Source: Mycobacterium paraseoulense
Lineage (GTDB): Bacteria > Actinomycetota > Actinomycetes > Mycobacteriales > Mycobacteriaceae
Direction of reading: 5' to 3'
NCBI RefSeq assembly: GCF_010731655.1
Contig: NZ_AP022619.1
Span: forward strand, 930,001 to 994,000
Length of the DNA: 64,000 nt
Both the position numbers and the translations under genes were made by a program. The notes beneath the pieces are model-generated. The model was not told where the DNA came from. It did no database searches and was given only the letters and a program-made list of their open reading frames with translations. Positions 17,023 through 24,854 of the stretch are shown in pieces; position 1 is the first letter of the stretch, and every line of letters begins with the position of its first letter.

Positions 17023-17370
17023 ACGCGCGGACCGGTGCAGGCCGCAGTGAGGGCGTCCAAGTCGGTGACACTGACCACAGCTCGCGCGGGGATATCGGTC
17101 GGCCGACGGCTTTCGCGTGCACCGGTGGCGCAATCGTCAACGCCACGAAGGCCTTACCCGATCCACTGACCGGCGGCGTGAAGACCCGGCGATGGCCGCG
17201 CGGTCGATACCGATGGTCTTGTGTGCCCATCGGCCCCAACGGCGCGAACGCGCCGGAGTAGGGCATGAGGCAATAGTTTTGGCATGGGTCTTTTGACCCC
17301 TGATTGAACGGTCATCCCCGGGGATAGACTCACGTCCAAGGGAATCGTGCCGAACAGGGAGCGTAAGGCC
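17023..17370 (+). promoter_or_regulatory. aceA upstream region with candidate promoter
   Basis: No convincing gene in these 348 bases. The distal part is ordinary GC-rich sequence. Nearer aceA there is a small hairpin GGGTC-TTTT-GACCC at 17286-17299. A possible sigma-A-type promoter follows: TTGAAC at 17304-17309 and TAGACT at 17325-17330, with a 15-base spacer that is shorter than ideal. Glyoxylate-shunt genes are commonly regulated by RamB-type and Crp-type proteins in actinobacteria; I see no clear site for either. The ribosome-binding site AGGGAG lies about 10 bases before the start. Confidence 0.4.
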
Positions 17371-19659
17371 ATGGCCATCATTGACTCGGACATCGAGGTC
17401 CGGACTTCGTTTGAAGACGAGCTGGCTGCCACGCAGCGCTACATGGACGGCCCGCGCTTCGCCGGCATCACCCGCCTCTACACCGCGCGCCAGGTAGTGG
17501 AGCAACGCGGCACCATCCCCACCGACTACCCGGTGGCACGCAACGCGGCGGCGGCCTTCTATGACCGGCTGCGCGAACTGTTCGCCGCCAAGAAGAGCAT
17601 CACCACCTTCGGGCCCTACTCGCCGGGCCAAGCCGTCGCCATGAAGCGGATGGGCATCGAGGGCATCTACCTCGGCGGCTGGGCAACCTCGGCCAAGGGC
17701 TCCACCACCGAAGACCCCGGCCCCGACCTCGCGAGCTACCCCCTGAGCCAGGTGCCCGACGACGCCGCGGTACTCGTCCGCGCCCTGCTGACCGCCGACC
17801 GCAACCAGCAGTACCAACGGCTGAACATGAGCGAGGCGCAACGAGCCGGCACACCCGCCTACGACTACCGCCCGTTCATCATCGCCGACGCGGACACCGG
17901 CCACGGCGGTGATCCGCACGTGCGCAACCTGATCCGGCGCTTCGTCGAGGTCGGCGTGGCCGGCTATCACATCGAGGATCAGCGCCCGGGCACCAAGAAG
18001 TGTGGCCACCAGGGCGGCAAGGTGCTCGTGCCCTCCGACGAACAGATCAAGCGGCTCAACGCCGCCCGCTTCCAGCTGGACGTCATGCGCGTGCCGGGCA
18101 TCATCGTCGCCCGCACCGACGCCGAGGCCGCCAACCTGATCGACAGCCGCGCCGACGAGCGCGACCAGCCCTTCCTGCTCGGCGCCACCAACCTCAATAT
18201 CCCTTCCTACAAGTCCTGTTTCCTGGCGATGGTCCGGCGCTTCTACGAGCTGGGCGTCAAGGAGCTCAACGGCCACCTGCTCTATGCGCTGGCCGATTCC
18301 GAGTACGCCGCCGCCACCGCCTGGCTTGAGCGACAGGGCATCCAGGGCTTGATCTCCGACGCGGTGAACGCGCGGCGGGAGGACGGGCACGACTCGATCG
18401 ACGACCTCTTCGACCAGGTCGAGTCGCGGTTCGTGGCGGCCTGGGAAGACGACGCCGGGCTGATGACCTACGGCGAGGCCGTCGCGGAGGTGCTCGCGTT
18501 CGGCGAAAGCGAGGACGAGCCCGTCGACATGAGCCCCGAACAGTGGCGCAGGTTCTCCGAGTCCGCGTCGCTCTACGCCGCGCGGGAAAAGGCGAAGGAG
18601 CTGGGCGCCGACCCGCCGTGGGACTGCGAGCTGGCGAAAACGCCGGAGGGTTACTACCAGATTCGCGGCGGAATTCCTTACGCGATCGCCAAGTCGCTGG
18701 CGGCGGCTCCGTTCGCCGACATCCTCTGGATGGAGACCAAGACCGCCGACCTGGCCGACGCCCGGCAGTTCGCCGAGGCGATCCACGCCAAATTCCCCGA
18801 CCAGATGCTGGCCTACAACCTTTCGCCATCGTTCAACTGGGACACCACCGGCATGACCGACGACGAGATGAAGCGCTTCCCCGAGGAACTCGGGAAGATG
18901 GGCTTCGTCTTCAACTTCATCACCTACGGCGGCCACCAGATCGACGGCGTGGCGGCCGAGGAATTCGCCACCTCGCTCAGGCAGGACGGCATGCTGGCGC
19001 TGGCTCGCCTGCAGCGCAAGATGCGCTTGGTCGAGTCGCCGTACCGCACCCCGCAGACGCTGGTCGGCGGACCCCGCAGCGACGCGGCGCTGCAGGCGTC
19101 CTCCGGGCGCACGGCGACCACCAAAGCGATGGGCAAGGGGTCGACCCAGCATCAGCATCTGGTGCAGACCGAGGTGCCCAAGAAGCTGCTGGAGGAATGG
19201 CTGACGCTGTGGAGCGAGCATTACGAGCTCGGCGAGAAGCTGCGGGTTCAGCTGCGGCCGCGGCGCGCCGGTTCGGACGTGCTCGTCTTGGGCATCTACG
19301 GCAACGGAGACGAGCAGCTGGCCAACGTCGTGTTCGATCCCATCAAGGACCGCCACGGGCGCAGCATCCTCACGGTGCGTGACCAGAACACCTTCGCCGA
19401 GAAGCTGCGGCAGAAGCGGCTGATGACGCTGATCCACTTGTGGCTCGTCCACCGCTTCAAGGCGGACGCTGTCTACTACGTGACGCCGACCGAGGACAAC
19501 CTGTACCAGACCTCAAAGATGAAGTCCCACGGCATCTTCAGCGAGGTCAACCAGGAGGTCGGCGAGATCATCGTCGCGGAGGTGAACCGCCCGCGCATCG
19601 AGGAGCTGTTGAAGCCCGACCGCGTGGCGCTGCGGAAGTTGATCACCAAGGAGGATTAG
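17371..19659 (+). CDS. aceA: isocitrate lyase, long (type 2) form
   Basis: A 762-residue isocitrate lyase of the long ICL2 type. It cleaves isocitrate to glyoxylate and succinate in the glyoxylate shunt (and, in mycobacteria, can act as methylisocitrate lyase), which is needed for growth on fatty acids. The catalytic Cys211 lies in [10 protein letters not shown]. Other marks are the metal-site region [11 protein letters not shown] and the C-terminal catalytic-domain segment [10 protein letters not shown]. The last about 165 residues are the ICL2-specific regulatory (GNAT-like) domain. The frame is continuous; I recall that M. tuberculosis H37Rv has this gene split into aceAa and aceAb. Start chosen at 17371 after AGGGAG. 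Confidence 0.93.
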   Translation: MAIIDSDIEVRTSFEDELAATQRYMDGPRFAGITRLYTARQVVEQRGTIPTDYPVARNAAAAFYDRLRELFAAKKSITTFGPYSPGQAVAMKRMGIEGIYLGGWATSAKGSTTEDPGPDLASYPLSQVPDDAAVLVRALLTADRNQQYQRLNMSEAQRAGTPAYDYRPFIIADADTGHGGDPHVRNLIRRFVEVGVAGYHIEDQRPGTKKCGHQGGKVLVPSDEQIKRLNAARFQLDVMRVPGIIVARTDAEAANLIDSRADERDQPFLLGATNLNIPSYKSCFLAMVRRFYELGVKELNGHLLYALADSEYAAATAWLERQGIQGLISDAVNARREDGHDSIDDLFDQVESRFVAAWEDDAGLMTYGEAVAEVLAFGESEDEPVDMSPEQWRRFSESASLYAAREKAKELGADPPWDCELAKTPEGYYQIRGGIPYAIAKSLAAAPFADILWMETKTADLADARQFAEAIHAKFPDQMLAYNLSPSFNWDTTGMTDDEMKRFPEELGKMGFVFNFITYGGHQIDGVAAEEFATSLRQDGMLALARLQRKMRLVESPYRTPQTLVGGPRSDAALQASSGRTATTKAMGKGSTQHQHLVQTEVPKKLLEEWLTLWSEHYELGEKLRVQLRPRRAGSDVLVLGIYGNGDEQLANVVFDPIKDRHGRSILTVRDQNTFAEKLRQKRLMTLIHLWLVHRFKADAVYYVTPTEDNLYQTSKMKSHGIFSEVNQEVGEIIVAEVNRPRIEELLKPDRVALRKLITKED

Positions 19660-19750
19660 CTGCACTCCGGCCGCTCGTTGAGTCGGGCGAAGCCGTTGGA
19701 CGGCAACGGCATCCGGTCCGGCCGGCTTCCGGGCCGCACGAGCTGTCCAA

Positions 19751-19812
19751 TTTACGAATAAGAAAATTTCTTATCGCCCGGTTCGTAAGTTCCCGCATGA
19801 CAACAATTGTCA
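19751..19812. promoter_or_regulatory. AT-rich nested palindromes downstream of aceA
   Basis: This short AT-rich stretch in GC-rich DNA holds three dyads: TTACGAA (19752-19758) with TTCGTAA (19782-19788); nested inside, ATAAGAAA-A-TTTCTTAT (19758-19774); then TGACAA-CAA-TTGTCA (19798-19812 region). Such clusters usually mark operators. No regulator gene is adjacent, so the protein and the target promoter are unknown. The next gene rightward starts at 20061. Confidence 0.45.
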
Positions 19813-19830
19813 GCGGATACGATTTGGCTC

Positions 19831-19865
19831 ACCGATGGCCCATTAGCCCGAGATGGGCCATCGGT
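19831..19865 (+). repeat. 13-bp-stem hairpin, copy 1
   Basis: A perfect 13-base inverted repeat with arms ACCGATGGCCCAT / ATGGGCCATCGGT and a 9-base loop. Twelve bases of the stem recur in the hairpin at 20275-20305. It lies 170 bases after the aceA stop and has no T-run. It could be a terminator for aceA, an operator, or a mobile repeat. The stretch 19866-20060 beyond it holds only a weak TAGAAT (20002-20007) that might be a -10 element for the small gene at 20061. Confidence 0.6.
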
Positions 19866-20060
19866 CCCCAACGCGTTTGACGCCCTCGCGTTTCTGCTCG
19901 CATCAGCACCTGAACAACCCGGATTGCGGTCGATGCCGCAGGCGCGGGCGCGGCATCGACCGCGCCCACAAAATGTGTCGGTTGCAACAGTTGCACAGGT
20001 GTAGAATCGGTCATGGATGCGCGCCACCCCCTGACGCGCGGTGACAGAAGGGAGCGACCG

Positions 20061-20261
20061 ATGAGGGCGCAGATGAAGACAGCGGTGGCAGTGGTCGGCG
20101 GGATCTCCGCGGTGGCCTTGGCGCTCGGATTCGGTAGCAGCGGTGCCACCCCGGCGGCGACCGCGACGCACTCGTCATCCAGCCCCGCCGCGACGGTCGC
20201 GACCCCCTCAACCACCCATGCGGCCACACTGGTGGGCTGCGTGTCGGGTCTCGACTGCTAG
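20061..20261 (+). CDS. small secreted peptide with C-terminal Cys pair (66 aa)
   Basis: A 66-residue exported peptide. The ATG at 20061 follows AGAAGGGAG. A signal-like N-terminus (MRAQMKTAVAV, then a hydrophobic stretch to about residue 25) is followed by an Ala/Thr/Ser-rich region, and the peptide ends GCVSGLDC, giving a CX5C pair at the extreme C-terminus. A Cys pair there could form a small disulfide loop outside the cytoplasm. No family recognised. The next gene also encodes a secreted protein ending in a Cys pair, and hairpin copy 2 follows this stop by 14 bases. Confidence 0.6.
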   Translation: MRAQMKTAVAVVGGISAVALALGFGSSGATPAATATHSSSSPAATVATPSTTHAATLVGCVSGLDC

Positions 20262-20274
20262 CTCCGCCGATATT

Positions 20275-20305
20275 CCGATGGCCCATCCCGGTGATGGGCC
20301 ATCGG
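20275..20305 (+). terminator. 13-bp-stem hairpin, copy 2 (probable terminator)
   Basis: A perfect inverted repeat CCGATGGCCCATC / GATGGGCCATCGG with a 5-base loop, starting 14 bases after the stop of the 66-residue gene. Position and stability suit an intrinsic terminator of the mycobacterial type (no U-tract). Its stem shares 12 bases with the hairpin at 19831-19865, which is unusual for two unrelated terminators and may mean a duplicated element. Confidence 0.6.
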
Positions 20306-20409
20306 CGTCTTCCAGGGCAGCAGTCCCGCACCGAAACTCGTTTGCCACGACGCCTGCCGGGGTAAGGAGAAGTGGACCACGCGGTGCACGTGGGGATTGG
20401 GGACTGGCG

Positions 20410-20823
20410 ATGAGATCTGCGGCAAGGACCTCGGTCGCGCTCTTCGGCGGCGCGGCCATGCTCGTGCTGGCGGTCGGGTGTGGCGGCGGCAACAAGGGGC
20501 CGAGCAGCACCACCACGCCGACGACGACGCCGTCGTCGAGCGTCGCGCCATCGACACCCGGTGGCGGCGGCGGTGTCCCCGGCGGCCCGACCGGTGGTGG
20601 CGGACCGGGCGGTGGTGGCGGCGGTGTCCCCGGCGGCCCGACCGGCGGTGGCGGACCGGGCGGCGGTGGCGGCGGTGTCCCCGGCGGCCCGACCGGCGGT
20701 GGCGGGCCCGGCGGCGGTGGCGGGCCCGGCGGCGGTGGCGGCAGCATCCCCGGCGTCGGCGGTGGCGGGGGCGGCCCGGGTGGCGGCGGCGGTTGCGTCG
20801 GCAACGTCTGCGGCGGCTACTGA
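20410..20823 (+). CDS. glycine-rich lipoprotein with tandem repeats and C-terminal Cys pair
   Basis: A 137-residue putative lipoprotein. A hydrophobic signal ends in L-A-V-G-C with Cys24 as the lipidation site. A short Thr/Ser-rich linker follows, then a Gly/Pro-rich region with three copies of a 17-residue unit around GVPGGPTGGGGPGGGG, then GCVGNVCGGY, a CX4C pair close to the C-terminus. The Gly-rich body is likely disordered or wall-associated. The frame extends upstream but without another plausible start. No enzyme motif. It shares an exported design and terminal Cys pair with the preceding small gene. Confidence 0.65.
   Translation: MRSAARTSVALFGGAAMLVLAVGCGGGNKGPSSTTTPTTTPSSSVAPSTPGGGGGVPGGPTGGGGPGGGGGGVPGGPTGGGGPGGGGGGVPGGPTGGGGPGGGGGPGGGGGSIPGVGGGGGGPGGGGGCVGNVCGGY
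20572..20724 (+). repeat. three 51-bp in-frame tandem repeats
   Basis: Three near-identical 51-base units begin at 20572, 20623 and 20674, each opening GGTGTCCCCGGCGGCCCGAC. They encode the 17-residue Gly/Pro unit of the lipoprotein. The units differ only at scattered synonymous-type positions, so copy number could vary by slippage between strains while keeping frame. Confidence 0.85.
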
Positions 20824-20876
20824 CATCCGCGCGCTCAGCGCCGTAACGCACGCGCGAAAAGACTTGCTCCCCTAGT

Positions 20877-20906
20877 CGGCGGGGCCGGGATCACCCGGCC
20901 CCGCCG
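20877..20906 (+). terminator. strong GC hairpin terminator after the Gly-rich gene
   Basis: A perfect 13-base stem CGGCGGGGCCGGG / CCCGGCCCCGCCG with a 4-base loop (ATCA), 54 bases beyond the stop of the Gly-rich lipoprotein gene and about 100 bases before the next gene. There is no T-run, as is usual for mycobacterial terminators. Confidence 0.75.
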
Positions 20907-21007
20907 GCTGAAAACGCCACACTCACCGAGCGTTCTGACGTGACGGCCTAGGCCGAACACCGCATTCGAGTTATGGTTCTGCCCAACTCGAATGCAAGGG
21001 GACTTCG

Positions 21008-22195
21008 ATGGCGAAGCTCAGATTTGGATACTTCATCGCCCCGTTCCACCGGGCGGGCACGAACCCGACGCTCGCGCTGCAGCGCGATCTCCAATTCATC
21101 GAGCACCTCGACACGCTCGGCTTCGACGAAGTGTGGTTGGGCGAACACCACTCCGCCGGCAGCGAGATCATCAGCTCGCCCGAGATCTTCATCGCCGCCG
21201 CGGCCGAACGGGCCAAGCGGATTCGCTTTGGCACCGGGGTCATTTCGCTCTCGTATCACAACCCGCTCTGGGTCGCCGATCGCTTGATGCTGCTCGATCA
21301 CCTCACGCATGGCCGCATCATCGGCGGTGTGGGACCGGGTTCGCTGCCCAGCGACTCTTCCATGATCGGACTCACCCCGACGGACACTCGTGAGCTGCTC
21401 GAAACCAATCTGGATATCGTCGTCCGGCTGCTGGCGGGGGAGACGGTGAGCGCCAAGACGGCCACGCATCAGTTGTTCGACGCCAAGCTGCAGCTTGCCC
21501 CGTACTCCGACGGCGGGATCCCCCTATCGGTCGCCGCGGTCGCATCGCCGACTGGTGCGCGGCTGGCGGGCAGGCATGGCATCGGCCTGCTGTCGATCGG
21601 GGCGACGTTGACCGTCGAGGGTTTCAATGCGCTCTCCTATCACTGGGGCATCGTCGAGGAGCGCGCGGCGGCCTTCGGCACGCAGGTCGACCGCAAGAAT
21701 TGGAGCCTGGTCGGCCTGTTCCACCTCGCCGAAACCGAAAAGCAGGCCCGAGAGGAGGTCAAGTTCGGCATCGAGCCATGGTTCCGCTATTTCCAGAAAG
21801 TGGCCGCCTTCCCGCAGATGACGATGCCGGGCGAGCAGCTCGACGAGATGATCGACGTCATCAACGACAACGGGGCGGGCGTGATCGGCACGCCCGAGCG
21901 GGCGCGGGAACAGGTGCAGCGGCTGTGGGATCAATCCGGCGGGTTCGGCTGCATGCTGCAGATGGGCCACGAGTGGGCCAACCCGGCCGCCACCAGACGG
22001 TCCGCCGAATTGTTTGCCGCCGAAGTGATGCCGCATTTCCAGGGTCAGGCGCAGCCGACGCTGGATGCCGCCGCGCGGGCCGGGCAGGCAAGGGAGAGCC
22101 TCGCGCAATCCCAGCTGGACGCCGTGGCGCACATGACGAAGAAGTATCAGGACGAGGTCGCTCAGCTCGACGAGCAGCAGGCCGACAACCCGTAG
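21008..22195 (+). CDS. luciferase-like (LLM class) flavin-dependent oxidoreductase
   Basis: A 395-residue bacterial-luciferase-fold monooxygenase. The TIM-barrel opening KLRFGYFIAPFH, then GFDEVWLGEHHSAG (flavin/substrate-site His pair), IRFGTGVISLSYHNPLWVADRLMLLD split over strand 3, and THGRIIGGVGPGS are all typical of group I LLM enzymes using FMNH2 and oxygen. The C-terminal about 60 residues form an extra helical tail rich in Ala and Gln. A good ribosome site AGGGG precedes the ATG. A reductase supplying FMNH2 is not adjacent. Substrate unknown; it is distinct from the mel2 luciferase-like protein at 41.6 kb. Confidence 0.85.
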   Translation: MAKLRFGYFIAPFHRAGTNPTLALQRDLQFIEHLDTLGFDEVWLGEHHSAGSEIISSPEIFIAAAAERAKRIRFGTGVISLSYHNPLWVADRLMLLDHLTHGRIIGGVGPGSLPSDSSMIGLTPTDTRELLETNLDIVVRLLAGETVSAKTATHQLFDAKLQLAPYSDGGIPLSVAAVASPTGARLAGRHGIGLLSIGATLTVEGFNALSYHWGIVEERAAAFGTQVDRKNWSLVGLFHLAETEKQAREEVKFGIEPWFRYFQKVAAFPQMTMPGEQLDEMIDVINDNGAGVIGTPERAREQVQRLWDQSGGFGCMLQMGHEWANPAATRRSAELFAAEVMPHFQGQAQPTLDAAARAGQARESLAQSQLDAVAHMTKKYQDEVAQLDEQQADNP

Positions 22196-22234
22196 CCTGC
22201 CCGAGGGCGTGGCGGCCGGTTGCGCTGGAAGCAG

Positions 22235-22702
22235 CTAGCGCTGGGCGTTCGATTCGCGCTCGGCCGCTTTCACCAGCCGGCCGGCAAAGAACCGGACCGC
22301 CCCGCCCATGGCCGCGCGCATCACCGGTCCCGTTCCGCGCACGCCCTCGGTGAACGATCCGCTCCAACGGATGTCGGTTCCGCCCGCCGGGTTGGGCGTG
22401 AAGACCACCTCACCCGAGTAATCCTTGGCCGGGGTCGGCGGCCCAACCAGCTTGTAGGCGTGCCGGCGGTCCTGCTCGTACTCGACGGTCTCCTCCTGTA
22501 CCAGCACGGGCCACATCCCCACCTTGCGGACGGCTCCGATCCCACCGGGGGCGGGATCGCCCTGCCGTGCCCAGCTCGAGTGAAAAACGATGGGTTTGGC
22601 CCACTTCGACCAGTTCGCGCCGTCGGTCACCAGCCGGAACAGCGTCGCGGCAGGCGCGGTGCTGGTGCGGTTGATCTCGAAGGAAAACGTCTTGCCTGCC
22701 AT
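22235..22702 (-). CDS. SRPBCC-family protein (Rv1919c-like)
   Basis: A 155-residue Bet v1/START-type protein beginning MAGKTFSFEINRTSTAPAATLF; strand 1 leads into the first helix. Later come VEYEQDRRHAYKLV and GGTDIRWSGSFTEGVRG, then a long C-terminal helix carrying Arg/Lys. The start is the ATG at 22702; a TTG two codons earlier is in frame. By family and position between aceA and a FadD31-like gene it could correspond to M. tuberculosis Rv1919c. Likely binds a hydrophobic ligand. Confidence 0.75.
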   Translation of the reverse strand: MAGKTFSFEINRTSTAPAATLFRLVTDGANWSKWAKPIVFHSSWARQGDPAPGGIGAVRKVGMWPVLVQEETVEYEQDRRHAYKLVGPPTPAKDYSGEVVFTPNPAGGTDIRWSGSFTEGVRGTGPVMRAAMGGAVRFFAGRLVKAAERESNAQR

Positions 22703-22941
22703 GACCAACTCCCCGTGAAATCATCGACGGCCCTGGAGGCCGCTCGCGGGTAGGCTACCGCTCACGCCGCGCGCCCCCCCGGCGGGGTTTTGCCGGCCGC
22801 ACCGCGGGCACCGTGACGAAGATGCGCGAACGCCGAGACCTTCCCGAATTCGGTTCCCATTGAACGTCCTTCACGCGCGCGGTGCCGATCATCACCCTCG
22901 CGGTACGGGGGTTTCCGCAGCGCCGTGCCTACAGTGGGTCC

Positions 22942-24780
22942 ATGGAATCCGGTTCGCGTCCGCACGCCAAAGGTGTCCCGGGCGGCTTGCTCGAGATCGA
23001 GGACTGCCTGGATGCCGAGGGCAACATCATGGTGCCGCCGGACGTCACGCTGATCTCCCTGGTCGACCGCAACATCGCGAACGTCGGTGACGCCGTGGCC
23101 TACCGCTTCCTGGACTACAACCGCTCGGCTGACGGGCTCGTCGAAGAGGTCACCTGGAACCAGTTCGGTGTCCGGCTGGAAGCCATCGGCGCGCGAGTCC
23201 AAGAGGCGGCCGGCCGTGGCGAGCGGGTCGCGGTGCTGGCCCCTCAGAGCCTGGACTATGTCATGGGTTTCTACGCGGCGATCAAGGCCGGAACCATCGC
23301 CGTGCCGCTATTCGCGCCCGAGTTGCCCGGACACGCGGAGCGTCTCGATACGGCCCTGCGCGATTCACAGCCCACGGCCGTATTGACTACCACGCCGGCA
23401 AGCGGCGCGGTCGAGGGTTTTCTGAGCACCCTCCCGCACCGGCATCGGCCGAGGGTCATCGTCATCGACGAGATCCCCGACTCGGCGCGCGATTCATTCG
23501 CTCCCACCGAGCTGCGCCACGACGACATCTCCCACCTGCAGTACACCTCGGGCTCGACCCGGCCCCCGGTCGGCGTCGAGATCACGCACCGAGCGGTGGG
23601 CACCAACCTCGTCCAGATGATCCTTTCGATCGACCTGCTGGACCGCAACGCGCACGGTGTGAGCTGGTTGCCGCTGTACCACGACATGGGGCTGTCGATG
23701 ATCGGCTTCCCGGCGGTGTACGGGGGTCACTCCACGCTGATGTCGCCGGCCGCGTTCGTCCGCCGGCCGCAGCGCTGGATCAAAGCCTTGTCGGCCCAGG
23801 CGGGCCGCGCCATCACCGCCGCACCAAACTTCGCCTACGAATGGGCCGCCCAGCGCGGCCTGCCCGCACCGGACGACGACGTCGACCTGAGCGACGTGGT
23901 GCTGATCATCGGATCGGAACCGGTCAGCATCGAGGCGATCAACGCCTTCAACAAGGCCTTCGCCCCGTACGGCTTACCGCCGACCGCGTTCAAGCCGTCG
24001 TACGGCATCGCGGAGGCCACCCTGTTCATCGCGACCATCGCCCCCGCCGCACAGGCCACCCCCGCCTATTTCGACCGTGAGGAGCTGGGCGCCGGTCGCG
24101 CCGTGCGGGTCGCCGCGGACGCCCCGGAAGCCGTGGCTCAGGTCTCCTGCGGTCAGGTGGGCCGCAGCGAATGGGCCGTCGTCGTCGACCCGGACACCCG
24201 GACCGAACTGCCCGACGGTCACGTCGGCGAGATCTGGGTGCAGGGCAACAACGTCGGCCGCGGCTACTGGGGGCTGCCCGAGGACACCCGCCGGGCGTTC
24301 GGCGCCAGGCTGCAGTCGCGGCTCGCCGAGGGCAGCCACGCCGAGGGCTCCGCCGTCGAACTCCCGTGGCTGCGCACCGGCGACCTGGGCACCCATCTCG
24401 ACGGCGAGCTGTATGTCACGGGCCGGATCGCCGACATGGTCACGGTCGACGGTCGCAACCACTACCCCCAGGACATCGAGGCGACCGTCGCCGAAGCGTC
24501 CCCGATCGTCCGGCGCGGGTATGTGACCGCTTTCGCCGTGCCGGCCGGGCGGACCGACCAGCGACTGGTGGTCATCGCCGAGCGCGCGACGGGTACCAGC
24601 CGCGCCGACCCGCAGCCGGCCATCGAGGCCATCCGGGCGGCGGTCTTGCGCCGCCACGGTGTGCCGGTCACCGACGTGCGGTTCCTGCCCGCCGGCGGCA
24701 TTCCGCGCACCACCAGCGGCAAGTTGGCGCGCCGGGCGTGCCGTGCCCAGTACCTGGGTGACACTCTGGGCAGCCACTGA
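22942..24780 (+). CDS. fadD31: fatty-acyl-AMP ligase, FadD31-like
   Basis: A 612-residue adenylate-forming enzyme of the FAAL branch. The adenylation motif reads YTSGSTRPPVGVEITH rather than SGTTG-PKG, a hallmark of mycobacterial FAALs. The metal/adenine region KPSYGIAEATLF, LRTGDLGTHLDGELYVTGRIADM and the C-terminal TTSGKLARRA (catalytic Lys) follow. FAALs make acyl-adenylates and pass them to acyl carrier domains of polyketide or peptide synthases instead of CoA. ATG at 22942 chosen; a longer start adds 20 atypical residues. Neighbourhood and length suggest M. tuberculosis fadD31 (Rv1925). No polyketide synthase is in the window. Confidence 0.85.
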   Translation: MESGSRPHAKGVPGGLLEIEDCLDAEGNIMVPPDVTLISLVDRNIANVGDAVAYRFLDYNRSADGLVEEVTWNQFGVRLEAIGARVQEAAGRGERVAVLAPQSLDYVMGFYAAIKAGTIAVPLFAPELPGHAERLDTALRDSQPTAVLTTTPASGAVEGFLSTLPHRHRPRVIVIDEIPDSARDSFAPTELRHDDISHLQYTSGSTRPPVGVEITHRAVGTNLVQMILSIDLLDRNAHGVSWLPLYHDMGLSMIGFPAVYGGHSTLMSPAAFVRRPQRWIKALSAQAGRAITAAPNFAYEWAAQRGLPAPDDDVDLSDVVLIIGSEPVSIEAINAFNKAFAPYGLPPTAFKPSYGIAEATLFIATIAPAAQATPAYFDREELGAGRAVRVAADAPEAVAQVSCGQVGRSEWAVVVDPDTRTELPDGHVGEIWVQGNNVGRGYWGLPEDTRRAFGARLQSRLAEGSHAEGSAVELPWLRTGDLGTHLDGELYVTGRIADMVTVDGRNHYPQDIEATVAEASPIVRRGYVTAFAVPAGRTDQRLVVIAERATGTSRADPQPAIEAIRAAVLRRHGVPVTDVRFLPAGGIPRTTSGKLARRACRAQYLGDTLGSH

Positions 24781-24854
24781 CCTCGCTGGCGCGGGAGCAC
24801 CCGAAAACGCCTTCCCCGCGGCGCGGCTGACTTAGTCTCCGTTCGGAGGCGAAC

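Noticed and set aside
17137..19452. A 771-codon open frame antisense to isocitrate lyase
   Set aside because: It mirrors the codon pattern of the strongly supported aceA gene on the other strand, a common artefact in high-GC DNA; it shows no recognisable domain.
20372..20413. A 13-codon GTG frame ending in ATGA at the start of the Gly-rich lipoprotein (possible leader peptide)
   Set aside because: The AAGGAG sequence is only about two bases from the GTG, too close to work as a ribosome site, and the peptide has no regulatory codon run.
20572..20724. Tandem repeats as a possible CRISPR array
   Set aside because: Units are contiguous, in frame and protein-coding, with no spacers and no cas genes nearby.
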